Shown here in pieces: positions 37,115-49,234 of a stretch of 64,000 nucleotides of DNA (position 1 is the first letter of the stretch; every line of letters starts with the position of its first letter). Under the pieces are notes generated by a model that was given only the letters and a program-made list of their open reading frames with translations, was not told the DNA's origin and searched no databases. Made by a program: the position numbers and the translations under genes. Source of the DNA: Chamaecrista fasciculata (Eukaryota; Streptophyta; Magnoliopsida; Fabales; Fabaceae); the NCBI GenBank assembly GCA_003254925.1, contig QANZ01016577.1, positions 4,286 to 68,285 of the forward strand, given 5' to 3'.

Positions 37115-37239
37115 TATTAGGGAGGAATGATGAAACTTTTAAGAAATATTAAGGATCAAAACAGAACTTAGGATAATCATTAGAGACCAAAATTGGTTTT
37201 CGACCAACAATTTTCTTTATTCTTTTTTGGTATAATATT

Positions 37240-37440
37240 GAAATTTGTGCCAACAAGGTGACAGACTTGCTTACCAAGCTAGCTCATTGTTTGGATCGTT
37301 AATTCAAAAATTTTGTACGCTGCCGCATGCTATTCAAGACCTGCTTAGAAATGAAGCTGAGTCTGTTTCGATAGAGCCGTTGGCTCCGTAGTCCCTTTCT
37401 GTTTTTGTCCTTTCTTTCTTATTTACCAAAAAAACATTTG
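37240..37440 (+). mobile_element. 5'-truncated LINE 3' tail
   Basis: A stretch reading CANKVTDLLTKLAHCLDR resembles the end of a LINE RNase H domain (R.NK.AD.LA.LA). It is followed by TTTACCAAAAAAAC, which resembles the tail of the full LINE at 11553 (CTACCAAAAAAA). It ends about 95 bp upstream of the MATE TATA box. Confidence 0.45.
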
Positions 37441-37536
37441 TGTGTAAGGAAAAAAAATTAAAAAGAAAATCTAACATTAAAATCTTTTCGTTTATTTATT
37501 TTTTCTTTTTTTTGGGTTTTCCATCAAACAACCATC

Positions 37537-37543
37537 TATAAAA
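37537..37543 (+). promoter_or_regulatory. TATA box of the MATE gene
   Basis: TATAAAA lies 138 bases before the MATE start codon. A CT-rich leader with a CT repeat (about 37597-37617) follows, typical of plant 5' leaders. Confidence 0.7.
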
Positions 37544-37680
37544 GCCCCCAAAATGCTATGCTTTATACAACCCCCTTCACTTTACAAGTCTCTGTCTATC
37601 TCTCTCTCTCTCTCTCTTTTGATTGTTCTCTTTTGTGAAGTTTCGCTTCCTTAACATTACAGAGACAAAAAAAAAAAACT

Positions 37681-39261
37681 ATGTGTCAGCTTACTTCTCC
37701 TCCTCCTCATCTTCCCTGCAAATGCAATTCAAATTCCGATTTCTCTATACCTATTAACACACTCCAGGAACCATTGATCCCAAAAGCATTAACAAATCCC
37801 AAAATCTCTGATACCTTCAAAGAGGTTGTCTCTATCTCCAAAATAGCTCTTCCCATGATTCTCACTGGTCTTCTTCTATATTGTCGTTCTATGATTTCCA
37901 TGCTTTTCTTGGGTCGCCTAGGCGAGCTTGCCTTAGCCGGTGGTTCACTTGCCATGGGATTTGCTAACATTACTGGTTACTCCATTCTTTCTGGTTTAGC
38001 CATTGGTATGGAACCCATTTGTGGTCAAGCTTTTGGTGCCAAAAGATTCACACTTCTTGGCCTTTGCTTACAAAGAACCATTCTTTTGCTTCTTTTTACA
38101 TCTCTTCCCATATCTTTGCTTTGGCTATACATGAAGAGAATTCTTCTTTTGTTTGGCCAAGATGAAGCCATAGCCTCACAAGCCCAATTGTTTCTTCTCT
38201 ATTCAATTCCTGACCTTTTAACTCAATCCCTTTTACACCCATTAAGGATATACCTTCGAAGTCAATCCATTACTCTGCCTCTCACACTCTCTGCCATTTT
38301 CTCGATTCTTCTCCACTTACCCATCAACTACTTCCTAGTTTCTCACCTCAATTTGGGAATCAAAGGCGTGGCTCTTAGTGGGGTTTGGACTAATTTCAAC
38401 CTCGTGGCTTTTCTAATCCTCTACATCATTCTCTCCAACACCCACAAGAAAACTTGGGGTGGGTTTTCTAAAGAGTGTTTCACTGAGTGGAAATCACTAT
38501 TGAACATGGCAATTCCTAGCTGTATTTCTGTGTGCTTAGAATGGTGGTGGTATGAGATCATGACCTTACTTTGTGGGTATTTGTTGAACCCAAAAGCTAC
38601 CGTGGCTTCCATGGGAATTCTGATACAAACAACTTCTCTGCTCTACATTTTCCCATCCTCCATAAGTTTCAGTGTGTCCACAAGAGTTGGGAACAAACTA
38701 GGTGCACAAAGACCTTCAAAAGCTAAGCTTTCTGCCATTGTGGGTCTATGTTGTAGCTTCATATTAGGCCTCTCGGCTCTTGCATTTTCTGTTATGGTTA
38801 GGAATGTGTGGGCCACTATGTTCACTATGGACAAAGAGATTATAAGCCTCACATCAATGGTGTTGCCTATAATAGGACTTTGTGAGCTAGGAAATTGCCC
38901 TCAAACCACAGGTTGTGGTGTGCTTAGAGGCATAGCTAGGCCTAAAGTTGGTGCTAATATTAACTTGGGATGCTTCTATCTTGTGGGAATGCCTATAGCC
39001 ATATGGCTAGCTTTCTTTGCTGGGTTTGATTTTGAAGGCTTGTGGTTAGGGCTTTTGGCTGCTCAAGGCTCTTGTGCTGTGACTATGTTGGTGGTTTTGG
39101 GTCGGACAGATTGGGAATCAGAGGCTCAAAGAGCTAGGAAACTCACAACAACAACACCAGAGAAGCCAAACAAAGATGAACAACAAGGCCAACAAGAGGA
39201 TTCTTTACCATTACTTGTTGATTCTGATTCATTTCAACAAGATAATCAATCATGGGTCTAA
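37681..39261 (+). CDS. MATE/DTX multidrug and toxin extrusion transporter (DTX48-54-like)
   Basis: This is a single-exon gene for a 526-aa membrane transporter. MATE proteins move organic compounds (secondary metabolites, hormones or citrate, depending on the subgroup) out of the cytosol using proton exchange. Two MATE halves are visible, about residues 52-270 and 272-475, with about twelve membrane segments. Conserved blocks are GMEPICGQAFGAKR (109-122), CLEWWWYE (285-292) and LGNCPQTTGCGVLRG (403-417). An MCQL N terminus and a polar C tail rich in Gln/Asp flank them. From memory, the sequence resembles the Arabidopsis DTX48-54 subgroup, members of which affect organ growth, iron homeostasis or ABA export, so the substrate cannot be fixed. 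Length is normal for the family (450-570), and many members of this subgroup have no introns. The ATG at 37681 follows an A-rich stretch, and its frame starts there. No defects seen. Confidence 0.97.
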   Translation: MCQLTSPPPHLPCKCNSNSDFSIPINTLQEPLIPKALTNPKISDTFKEVVSISKIALPMILTGLLLYCRSMISMLFLGRLGELALAGGSLAMGFANITGYSILSGLAIGMEPICGQAFGAKRFTLLGLCLQRTILLLLFTSLPISLLWLYMKRILLLFGQDEAIASQAQLFLLYSIPDLLTQSLLHPLRIYLRSQSITLPLTLSAIFSILLHLPINYFLVSHLNLGIKGVALSGVWTNFNLVAFLILYIILSNTHKKTWGGFSKECFTEWKSLLNMAIPSCISVCLEWWWYEIMTLLCGYLLNPKATVASMGILIQTTSLLYIFPSSISFSVSTRVGNKLGAQRPSKAKLSAIVGLCCSFILGLSALAFSVMVRNVWATMFTMDKEIISLTSMVLPIIGLCELGNCPQTTGCGVLRGIARPKVGANINLGCFYLVGMPIAIWLAFFAGFDFEGLWLGLLAAQGSCAVTMLVVLGRTDWESEAQRARKLTTTTPEKPNKDEQQGQQEDSLPLLVDSDSFQQDNQSWV

Positions 39262-40097
39262 CTAAATTCCTTTCCTTTATAAAAAAATCTTGCCAAAATT
39301 CAAAATTTGTAAGGAATTAAGTGACTGTGTCAATTTTCCAGAAAAATATAGGCTAGTTACCCAACATATAATGTACGGGTTGACACCACTGATTTCTTAG
39401 AGAATTGAAAGAATCTAAATCATTGTTTAACTGTATAGGGTAGGGGGATGGGATAGAGAGAGATTTTTGTTTTAGTAAATTAACAATTTGATTCCTGAAA
39501 TGTACCGAGATTATAATTTGACTCTTGAAAAATTGAAATATATAATTTAATTCTTGAAAAATCAAAACAGTATACTTATTAATCATTTTTATGGACTAAA
39601 GAGTATACCGTTTTAATCTTTTAGAAACTAAACTGTGTATTTCAATTTTTCAGAGACCAAGTTGTAAAGTTGGTGATTTTTTAAGGATTGAATTGTTAAT
39701 TTACTCTGTTTTTTTTTTTTTGGTAGAAGGAAAGTGAAGTGTGGATTGGGGAATTTGTCCACCTCCAAGGGGATCTAATACTTCCAAGTGAAATTCAAAT
39801 TCATTTTACAAAGCGTTGAATGTCATGGGAAGTAGCAAAAGGTATTTCCAAGGAGTAACCATTATTTCTGTAACGTACTCTGTCTTTTGCTCAGCTTTAC
39901 ACTAAAGAGAAAAACACTTATTACTTCCTTATTTCAAGTATTCTCAGTGCATTCTGCCTTCTTTACATTACTCACGTTCTTTTAATAGAAGGAATAACGA
40001 AGCCTCAAATGGATAATATCCAAGCTTTACTGAAATATGAACTTGCATACTCTGTTTTAACTTGTATCTCACAAACAAAAAAATAAAAATAATAAAG
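39262..40097. other. MATE 3' flank with a small palindromic MITE
   Basis: At about 39475-39706 lies an AGAGTAAACTAAC-family element (opens AGTAAATTAACAATTTGATT, closes with its complement), about 210 bp after the MATE stop. No strong AATAAA signal is seen before it. The rest is unremarkable. Confidence 0.6.
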
Positions 40098-40507
40098 CTC
40101 AAAGTACACTTTTGGCCACATATATTCTGTTCAAGTCTCAATTTGGTCCTCTATTTTTTGATGTTGTGCTTTTAGTCCCATATATTTTGCTCATGTCTTA
40201 ATTTAGTCCTATATCTTTTTTTTGTTACACTTTTGGTCTCATCCTTTGGTCATGTTACAGATTTGGTCCAATATTTTTTGGTTAGATTACAGAATTGGTC
40301 ACATATCTTTGCAAAAGGTGTCACATTGTGGGACTGATGGTGGTGGAACTTTTTGCAAAAATATGAGATCAAATCTGTAATAAAAAAGATAGGAGACTAA
40401 TTATATTTCAAATCAAAAAGATATGAGACAAAAAAATCAACAAAAAATATATGAAATCAAATTGAGACCTAAACAAAAGATATCAGACTAAAAGTGCACT
40501 TTAGCCA
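40098..40507. mobile_element. Inverted-repeat MITE, GGTCAAA/CACTTTTGGTC family, copy 2
   Basis: About 410 bp. It opens CTCAAAGTACACTTTTGGCC and closes AAAAGTGCACTTTAGCC. It has the same TCTCAATTTGGTC / CAAATTGAGACC interior as 19441-19839. Confidence 0.7.
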
Positions 40508-41323
40508 AAAATAAAAAATAAAATAAAATCCGAAACCACAAAGACATAAAATTACCATTGGACATTGGTATTGTAAACGATTAATGTCAAACTTCTAAGA
40601 TCCATACAAACTTGATAACGAGACCCTTTTCTTTCCTCCTTATTTATGAATTTCACATTGTTGTTAGAGTACTTAACATGGCATTGGACATGAAATACAG
40701 TAATTTCTTTCCACAAAATCTGAAACTAAGTTCCTAGATGGCGTTTCTGGTTGAAGACTGCTATAATAAGTGAAATCAAGGCACTCACTTTTAGCATATT
40801 TGGGAGTGGCTATCAAAATTTCAATTTTTTATTCTCCTTGAAGTGGATATATAGGCAACAAAAGTGGAGGAATAGTATTGAATGGTAACTCTTGATTACA
40901 CTTTTCATTAAAATTATCATCACTTAACAAATATACGTAATTTTTTATGGCTCAGCCCCACCTAGCAATCGGTACACTCATTAAAATCTCCACCTAATTA
41001 TTAGAATCTTGTACCAAAAAAACAATCTTGATAGGGATCATAAAGAACATAGAATTACTAACAAATCCTAATTACAAGATCACTCATGGGATGGGGCACA
41101 GTGTTTGACCAAAGTTATATTGAAGAATTTTCTTTGTTCAACACCCACTGGCGGGGAGCATTGTTATTCGTCACAAAAACCCTTGAATGAAGTACATTTC
41201 TATTCTCAAACACATTTCTATTCCAATTGTTGACATTCAATTAATATTTTGGATTCACAAGTTGAAAAGTTCATTTTGAATTAGACTTTGTAATTAATAT
41301 ATATATATTCCAATAATATGTGG
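40508..41323. other. Gene-free stretch
   Basis: AT-rich. I see no gene and no repeat I can name. Confidence 0.6.
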
Positions 41324-41809
41324 AGGCCAAACCTCAAATTGGTCCTTATGTTTTTTTTTTTTTGTTTCAAAGTGGTCTGACATGTTTCAAATTAGTCTCA
41401 AACTTACATTCAAGACATCATTTGATCTCATTTGCTAACTATTTTAATTGGACAGATGAAAAACTCTTCAAGAATTAGAATATAGTTTCAAACTCGTTGT
41501 ATTTGGATTTGAAACGAGAGAAATATGATCAATTTTATTTATTTGACCGTTAAATGAGCTACCCACTTTCGGGAATCGATTTGACTTTATTTGTTGACAG
41601 CCATCAAAATACTCGTAAAAAAAACTCGTAGCTCTGGATTTGTTACATTCAAACTTGAAACGAGAGATATAAACACATTTAGTATTTTTGGAAATAATTT
41701 GAGAAATTATAATAACATGTAGGATCAATATGGAACAAATGAAATATAAAGGACAAATTTGAACTTCACCCCATACATAAGGGACCAATTTGAGGTTAGC
41801 CTATAGTTT
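41324..41809. mobile_element. Family C-related fold-back element
   Basis: About 486 bp. It opens AGGCCAAACCTCAAATTGG and closes CCAATTTGAGGTTAGCCT, a strong inverted pair. The interior shares family C phrases (GTATTTGGATTTGAAACGAG, GACCGTTAAATGAGCTACC). Its ends differ from other C copies, so it may be a subfamily. Confidence 0.7.
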
Positions 41810-42889
41810 ATTTTCAAAGAAAGATATTTGGATTAAATTTTGTCTGATTAATATTCCATGTTTGATAACACCAGAACATCTAATCAACCCAATTATGAGC
41901 TTAAAATGTGATCATTAATTTCGAACTATTTTCTTGAAACCCTTTAAAAAAAAGTAGTTTGGCTCAAGTTTAGTTTGATTCTGTATGAGTGAATTCTTTA
42001 TAGCATGATATTATAAGTGTAGTGTTGAGAGAGAAATAAACTATTAAAAAAAAAAGTGTCACTAGAATCACAACTGACTCTTTATCACTAATTAATTTAA
42101 AAAAAAAATTCAACAATTGGAAGTTGATAGTTTAAGCTATCTAACTTTTTAAAGTGTTAGCTAGATTATTTATACGCTTCATTTTATCATATCTTCGTGT
42201 ATCAATTTTTTTCTCCTCTTTAAATGCTGAATGACACATGAGAGAAATGTTTTTTCTCTCTTACACGTACGTCGAGAACAAGAAAATGAAGAAATTATTT
42301 GGTGACATCTGCCCACTCTATCCTACTTGATTTGTACTTACATTTTTTTTAATCGTAAATCACTTTTTTTCTACCAATTCTTCTTGTCCGAGACTCTTCT
42401 TTTCTCACTCTCCTTTGCCCTCTTTTCTATAACTTGGGTCTCCTTCTCAAATCCTCCATTCAAAGAATTGGATCCTCTAAATTTAACTTGTCTAGACTCT
42501 AAATTTCTTTACATTTGAATAATTTTTTATCATCGAATTTTTTATTTGTTGCTAACATTACGACACGTGGTGACCACATTAATTTGAAACACATTGTTTC
42601 ATTTATGTTTGTGGGTGTACCTATTACATAGAATTATAGAAGGATTTTGAATCTATAGATCCGGGTAAGCTCATCAAGCAAGCAAATCTATCATTCCAAT
42701 TTATAGAATTGGAGCCAAATCGAACATTGAAATTTCAAATCACAAAACTAATAGATTTAGCGGATATGGTCTTTGAATCGTAACTTGGTGGCCAAATCAT
42801 TTTCAACTATAATTAATTCTTCAGATTTCGCATTAATCTCCATCTGATTCAAGATTTTATTGACTTAATTTGAGTCCAAGATTTCTTGC
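41810..42889. other. Gene-free stretch
   Basis: No gene supported. A 63-aa frame at 42327-42518 looks like T-rich chance reading. Near 42660-42890 the sequence is less AT-rich and may be the edge of the LTR-like region that follows. Confidence 0.5.
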
Positions 42890-45800
42890 GGTTGGCATCT
42901 CGTTTCCCTAATTTTCGTTACCGTGAAGAGAAGATGATGAAGGAGATGTGTGCTTTGTGATGTATGATGAACCAGGATTTGGCCGGGGGTCGTTTCCCAG
43001 TTCGCTGCAAGATTTTCCTGCAAGACAATGAATCACAGGGGGGTTCCCCTGTGATTCACCTCCGAAGCTTAAGTTAGTAAGAGTATGAGCTAGCATGAGT
43101 AGCGTGTGAGTAATGAGTTACTTACCTTTCATAGGGTTACCACCTTGTATTTATAGGCTTATTGAGGAGAGTCCCCAACAAACCAACTTCCTTGATTGTA
43201 GAAGAGATATTTTGAGTGATATGGGAGGTGAATCATTGGGCCAAGGGCCTCTTCTGCCAATTGGGCCTCCTAATTATTGGGCCTATTATCACTAGTCCCA
43301 ACAAAAGAAGTGAAGCTCTGTCCCCATGAGATGTGTCCCCACGAGTGGATGACAGATACAACGTTTTTCGTTGGTTTGTTTTGAGGCGCTTTGTCCTTCC
43401 ATTTCTGGTGCTTGGGCGTTTATCCTGATCAGGATTGATTCAGGATGTGCTTTGCACTGCTTGTGCATCTTTGTTACTTGGGCGCTCACGCGCCATGATC
43501 TCCTTAGCGGCGTTGTGACGTTTGGGCGTTCTTGCCTGCCTAAAGGCTTCCTGGCCCGATTATGCATTCGGTCTGAACTTTGTCATTTGGACATAGTCAG
43601 ATATTTGGGTTATTACCACTAGTCCCTTCGAAAGAAGTGAGATTGTGTCCCCACGAGGGGAGTCCCGCTTAACGACGTGGTCGTTCGCTCATAATTTCCT
43701 GATGGCGCCATTGGCGTCCTCGTTCCGTTTTGAGGATTTTCATGTTCATAGCCTCATGGCTTACGGCGTCCATGATTTTGGCGCGCTCGCTGGGGAGGTT
43801 TGAGACTTAGTTTCCATTTGATTCTCCTGAAGACCTTGGCGGTCTTTGTGTTAGGTTGCCATGCTTTCCATGAAGTCGCTGGGACTTAATTATGAGGGCG
43901 ATGGCCCGTAGTCGTGGGTAAGGACGCCATGCCTTCCACGAGGGTTCTGGGACCCAAAGTTGATGTTTGATACATGCGCATGTTTTTGTGGCTAGCCTCC
44001 CAAGGGATGATGTCCGCATGAGGTGTGGGTGCCATTTTTTAAGATATTTGGGCGCTGGTGCCCCTAACATGTTTGTTATTAGCTTATGCTTGGTTTACTT
44101 TGATTTTCCCTACGTTGCAACGCGTTTTTAACTTGCACTTTCGCGATTCGATCGCTATGTTTGTTTGCACACTAAGGTGCTGCCTCGCGATGGGCACGCT
44201 TCGAGCGTTTTGCGTATCATACGCTAAGTTTTGACTAGTCAACCAAAGGAGGGACGGTCCGCATGGTAGTGAGTGCCATACTCACAAGGCTCCTTCGAGG
44301 GCCTTTTCGCTGCTGTGCCGAGGGTGTCCCCTCGAGCAGCGCTGACTTCATTAACGGTTGAAGGAAAGAAAGTAGATTTCATTGATATAAAATCTTAGTA
44401 CAATTGGCGCCAAGGCCTTGTTTTGTCTTGTAATTGTAGAGTTGCGCCTAATTAGGCTCCGATTGTGGACTGGTGTGTGTCAGGCGCCTGAGGAGGCGTG
44501 ACTTTTGTTTTCCTTGAGGCGGATGCGAATGTTGTTTGGATCGAATTTGTTTGAGGCTTTGTCGCCGATTTTGGCTAGACATCTGTCTAATATAATCTCA
44601 GTATAAACTGTTAGTTTAATGATAAATGAATCCAGCAAAAGAATTGAGAATAATAATTAATGCTTGTAGCAAAACTTTTTACAATATTATTTATTTAGAG
44701 TATACCACTTTTCTCCTTTCCATGAAGTGCTCCAAGTTGGGAGGCTTTTTTGCCTCACCCTATTGAATTTCTGCAAAGTTCAAAAAATTATCAAATGAAT
44801 TTAATTGCTCAATCATTTTTATGGGGCGCCCATATCCATAGCGGCGCCTCGCGTACTGCGGCACTTACACTTACGACAACGCCCATGCCGGTGTAAGGAT
44901 TTCCAAGTGCTGAGAAGTGCCTGAGTTCTTAAATAAAGAAGCTGATGAGTCATCACATAATATTAATGCTAAGACAGTGCTTGTTAGCATACCAAGTGAA
45001 TAGAGGTAACATCATACCTTCTTCCAACATGCGCGTATATCCCCCAAAACTAGAGTAGGAGTGAATGATTGTGTCTAGATTCATAATTGGAATATATAAT
45101 ATTTTGATATATGCGAATAAAGTGTTCGTGACATTCGTGAATAGTCATAGCTTCCCAAAAAACTATCAGCAAAAATAACCATTTTGGTTTTAAAATCCAA
45201 GACATGTTTTACAGGTGCAACAATAGCAATCATGTAAATAGCATCAAACGCTAACTGCGATGTTCAGTTATCGCATTAATCCTCTATGCTTAGAGGAGTT
45301 TTCAAATGCAATTTATATGTCAATAGATGCAAGATTTGGATGATTAAAAAATCATAGATCAGCAAATTGGAGTGAAAACTGAATTTTAAACACAATGTAT
45401 ATGAATTATACCGTTTGGGACCTGCAAGCGACGCAAATGTTCTCCAACCAAGAGAGTGAGTAAAGCACATAATGGCGTTCATGCACCATATGCCAGGAAA
45501 ATAAATGCACATAAGATTGACATATGTGGAATTTTATAAATGTATGTATTTGGTTTTAAGTGACAAGAATAATCATCCATCTCAATGCAAAACTCACGGG
45601 TAAGAAAGGGACTAAACTGCAAAGTAAAAAAGTTATCGTAACTTATGTTAAAAGTGATTGTAGGCATGAAAGAAAGGTATGTATGAGTCTAAAAGACATG
45701 CATAGTCATTACAGAACTGACAGAGGGCCAAAAAATGAGAGTGTAATATAGGACTTTGATAGCGATCCCACCTTCCAGTACCCATTTTTGAAATTTTGGG

Positions 45801-46110
45801 ATTAATTAGTGAATAGTCATATATATCAATGTTGTGTAGATAGCCATATACACAGTGCATAGCCGTACGATTGGGATTTCAAAATCAACAAGCTTCTTGA
45901 AATAAGGCTGGGCAAATAGGTAAGCAATTAAGCATGCATATATTTAAATAATGGCGAATAGCAAGTTCGTAATCAAAGAGATTTTTAGAAGTTGAACTTA
46001 TCTGGTAGAACCATGTTCGTGGTAGCGCCTGTATTCACATTGGCATCCGCGTTCCCATTGGCGTCTACGTTTTCGTGGGTGGCGCCCGTGCCGTTGGTGG
46101 CAGCTAACTT
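42890..46110 (-). mobile_element. Old LTR-retrotransposon-derived region (family uncertain), minus orientation
   Basis: Read on the minus strand, about 44600-42890 resembles a plant LTR. It has a CTATAAATACAAGG promoter-like stretch (about 43143-43156), then a leader with AAGCTTCGGAGGTGAATC and GGGGAACCCCCC phrases. A partly repeated block carrying ACTAGTCCC and TGTCCCCACGAG words occurs near 43290 and 43620. Further upstream on the minus strand, near 46110-45980, a short stretch with NMVLPDKFN resembles the start of a Copia-type gag. The parts are scattered and the element is clearly broken and old. Its true ends are not defined. Confidence 0.4.
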
Positions 46111-47660
46111 AATATAACTTGCACCCCGCTTGGTCAGGATCGCCAACCGGTGTCATGGGACCTTTGATAAGGTGCTTGTACGTAGCTGTTATTGGAGCAT
46201 GGTATTTTGTGATAAAATACATTGGAGGTATGAATTTTTCCTCACTAAGTCCTGCATCACTTTATCTCAATAAAAGTGTCCTTCTAAGACAGAAGCGATT
46301 AAGCACATGTACTTATGTGTATTGAGCAACATGTTAAAGAAAAGACTCATTGACCATGTATATCATTGGTAAGAGCAAGACAGAAACGTGATATGAAGAG
46401 ACAAGCTTTTCTTAAAAGAAAATTTGCGAAAAGGCCATGTGGTATGGCGATTCCAAGGATATGACAATGATTTAAAAGAGGGGATATAGTTAAGCTAATC
46501 AAACAGCAAGATAGAAATGATGAGCATGTGTACTACATACAAAGGTACAATAATATAATTTATTTCCCCTTATTTTCGCAGCTAGAAATCCGCAGGAATA
46601 ATTGACTCCAAAGAAAATCCTATTGGAAAATAAGAGAAGATTTGTAGCAATGATGATAAAATTAAGAGAATATGCATACTGCATACGTGGTATGGCGTCC
46701 TTCACAAAAAATGATGATCAAAGATAAGCTTTTACTTGGTCTATGTATCCATGCCCATACAGATATATATCCTACTTGTCCAAAAGGACCCAGTAGGTTA
46801 CTGATTATTCTCACAAGGTGAAAGCGTAGGATGTCCTTAACACATACTGTAGTTTTTTGTCAGAATTCATAAGTCATGAAACTAGCCCCGAGTAAAGTTG
46901 GGTATATCAACCAGCCAAGCACTCTGGTTTTATCATTTGGGAACTTGTCAATTGATAAAATAGACTCCAAGCAAACATGAAGATACTATTATTAAACATG
47001 ATTCGAAATAATAGCAAAAAACCAGCCAAAAATCAAACAAATTTCAGAAGGAACTTAACGAAACGATTGTACCATGTTTGTTGTAAAAACAATAAACTTC
47101 CTAGAATGATGATTGTTGTAAAATGATTGTCCACACAACAGCGAGAATGTCATTGATCAATGACTTCTATTTTTATTGCCTACAAAGAAAATACAAGCAG
47201 ATAGTCTATGGTAGGTACAAGCATGTAAATATTTGTATAAAGAGAAAAAAGGCAATTATAATTAGAAACAGACATGACCGCCATTTGACCAACATATATT
47301 AGAGCATTTGTAATCACAACACTAGATGTTTGACCCTTGTTAGCCCATTTTCTCAAATATTTTAGCAGCAAAGAGGAGACAGCTACTGCTCACTAAATTA
47401 ACTTCATTGTATATGATTCCTTAGAGAATTCCAGCAGAGAGAAGAGAACTCTTGAGTGAATATAGTATACCCAAATCAGCATTTGGATTCTTGAATAATA
47501 AAAAACAGTCAATTAAAATAGGGGGAGGTCGTAGATAAAACTTAACATCCCATAGCATATAAGTTCAATGAGCCACCTCGAGGGTGCAACACATATAGTC
47601 ATAGGACAGCTAATAAAACAAAGAGGGATTATGAGGACTTGGCTTGCATTATGAGCATAC
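46111..47660. other. Long stretch without a recognised gene
   Basis: No coding I can support on either strand. It could be internal DNA of the old LTR-derived region or an intron of a minus-strand gene that starts in the GC island at 48.7-49.1 kb. Confidence 0.4.
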
Positions 47661-48123
47661 TTTGAGAAAAAAGAACTCAAGTAAAAGGGGTGAAAGTCGC
47701 AATTCACAATCCAGATACTTAAAGAAGCATCAAGCAAATTTCCAGCATGTAAAGAAGTCTAATTTAATCATCATTAGTGGTAATATATCACAATTTCAAC
47801 AGGCGTGAGCTATCCTATTAGGTGCGTAATTGGTGAACATGTATTGCTGAAATTGTGACCAAAATAGCACATTGAAAATTCAAAGTTAAAANTTTGAGAA
47901 AAAAGAACTCAAGTAAAAGGGGTGAAAGTCGCAATTCACAATCCAGATACTTAAAGAAGCATCAAGCGAATTTCCAGCATGTAAAGAAGTCTAATTTAAT
48001 CATCATTAGTGGTAATATATCACGATTTCAACAGGCGTGAGCTATCCTATTAGGTGCGTAATTGGTGAACATGTATTGCTGAAATTGTGACCAAAATAGC
48101 ACATTGAAAATTCAAAGTTAAAA
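47661..48123. repeat. 231-bp direct duplication separated by a single n
   Basis: Copies at 47661-47891 and 47893-48123 have equal length and differ at two positions by eye (A/G both times). A single n at 47892 separates them. This looks like two contig ends joined without merging their overlap, perhaps from two haplotypes, rather than a true tandem duplication. Confidence 0.9.
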
Positions 48124-48704
48124 GGGTTTTGGAAGTATAGCTTATCTCGAAGCATGGAGCCCATAATCCCTTTACATCCTAGTAAAACAGAGCATGTGAC
48201 ATTAGAATTTTAATCTTCCAAGCCAATTCTCCTGCTGTCAATTTTTATGACATGTCACACTTACTATTTGCTTACCAAAAATCATCAAGAATAAAATCTG
48301 TTTTCCAACAAAACAAGGTACTTATTCAGGTGAAGCATGTACACGAGACTATATCTTGCATCCTAATAAAGTAATTTAATTTCCATGATTCAATCATTGA
48401 TGCCAAAATCTATTTTGGCGAGAGTAAATATGACCCATATTGTAACACCAAGCGTGTAAACTATTTGAAAATCAACAAGTGAAGTTCAATAAAAATTTCA
48501 AGTCATAAGTCTATGTCCAGAATGCAAGAATCATAAACCAAGCAAAAAATTATTGATTAATTAACATAGTTCACAATCAGATGTTCCCTTTGGCTAGTCC
48601 AAGCACAGTAGTTCATGATTAGATATTCTTAACCCAATCTCAGCGAAATAAGGATCAAGTTAGAAAATTCCCAGCACAAAGTTAAAGAGAAAAATTGGAA
48701 GAGG

Positions 48705-49040
48705 TTACCCGATTGCAACTCTCGGACCTTCGAACTCCTGGAACGGCGGCGGGGCCTTCAAATCGCGGAACAGTGGCGGAGGATCCAGATGACGGACCTT
48801 CCAACTCGCGTAGAACTTCGGCTCTTCTGCCGTGGAGAACCGCGATGTTCCTCCAGATCCGTCCAGCGATGGTGTCCGCGACGGTCGGCGGTGATGACGG
48901 GATCGATGGAAGACGAGTGAGAGTGCTCTGTGGTCTGCGAGTGGTCTGTTGCTGCTGGGCTTCGCCGGGTCTGCGCGAATCCGACGGAACTGAGAAAGCA
49001 GCGGCGGCATGGTTTCCCTTCTTGAACTTCATGCGCGGCG
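48705..49040 (-). other. GC-rich exon-like island, possible first exon on the minus strand
   Basis: This is a GC-rich block in otherwise AT-rich DNA. On the minus strand a frame starts MKFKKGNHAAAAFS at 49032 and is open to AGGCTT-like GC codons ending ...RSESCNR. There a GGGTAACC splice-donor-like site (about 48711) leads into AT-rich, intron-like sequence. Two other minus frames and one plus frame are also open here, as often happens in GC-rich DNA, so the frame is not certain. No family recognised, and no partner exon found downstream. An n at 49091 lies just upstream, so the promoter side may be misjoined. Confidence 0.4.
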
Positions 49041-49234
49041 GCGGCGGAGCAGCAGCGACGGAGTGTGCAGATCGTGAACAGCGGAACAGCNTTGGGCATT
49101 AAATGAGTAAGGACTAATGTGGTTCTTCGTTTTTCTTTTTTCCCTCTCTTTTTGAAAAAAAAAATAGAGTAGAGTGAGTATTATCTATAGCTCGAATATT
49201 ATACTAGTAATAATTTATATTGTTATCCAAATAG

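Larger units (their letters stand above)
35100..37205. mobile_element. Family C fold-back element split by two later insertions
   Basis: The left arm opens GGTCAAAAACTTGTTTTGG. The right end is its imperfect complement, ACCAAAATTGGTTTTCGACC. Matching TTTCTTAAAAGTTTCATC and GATGAAACTTTTAAGAAATA phrases lie in opposite orientation in the two arms. A 9-bp TTTTCTTTA stands just left (35091-35099) and five bases beyond the right end (37211-37219), a possible target duplication. Two elements interrupt it: 35738-36638 and the Stowaway at 36711-37114. Without them it would be about 800 bp, like the copy at 20984-21822. Confidence 0.75.

Noticed and set aside
43113-44070. Several 60-91 codon frames on both strands in the GC-richer part of the LTR-like region
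   Set aside because: No shared domain or splice pattern; they fit chance openness in non-coding DNA.
48695-49102. Plus-strand 135-codon frame in the GC island
   Set aside because: It runs through an n, and GC-rich DNA opens all frames. The minus frame with a donor-like site is a better, though still weak, candidate.
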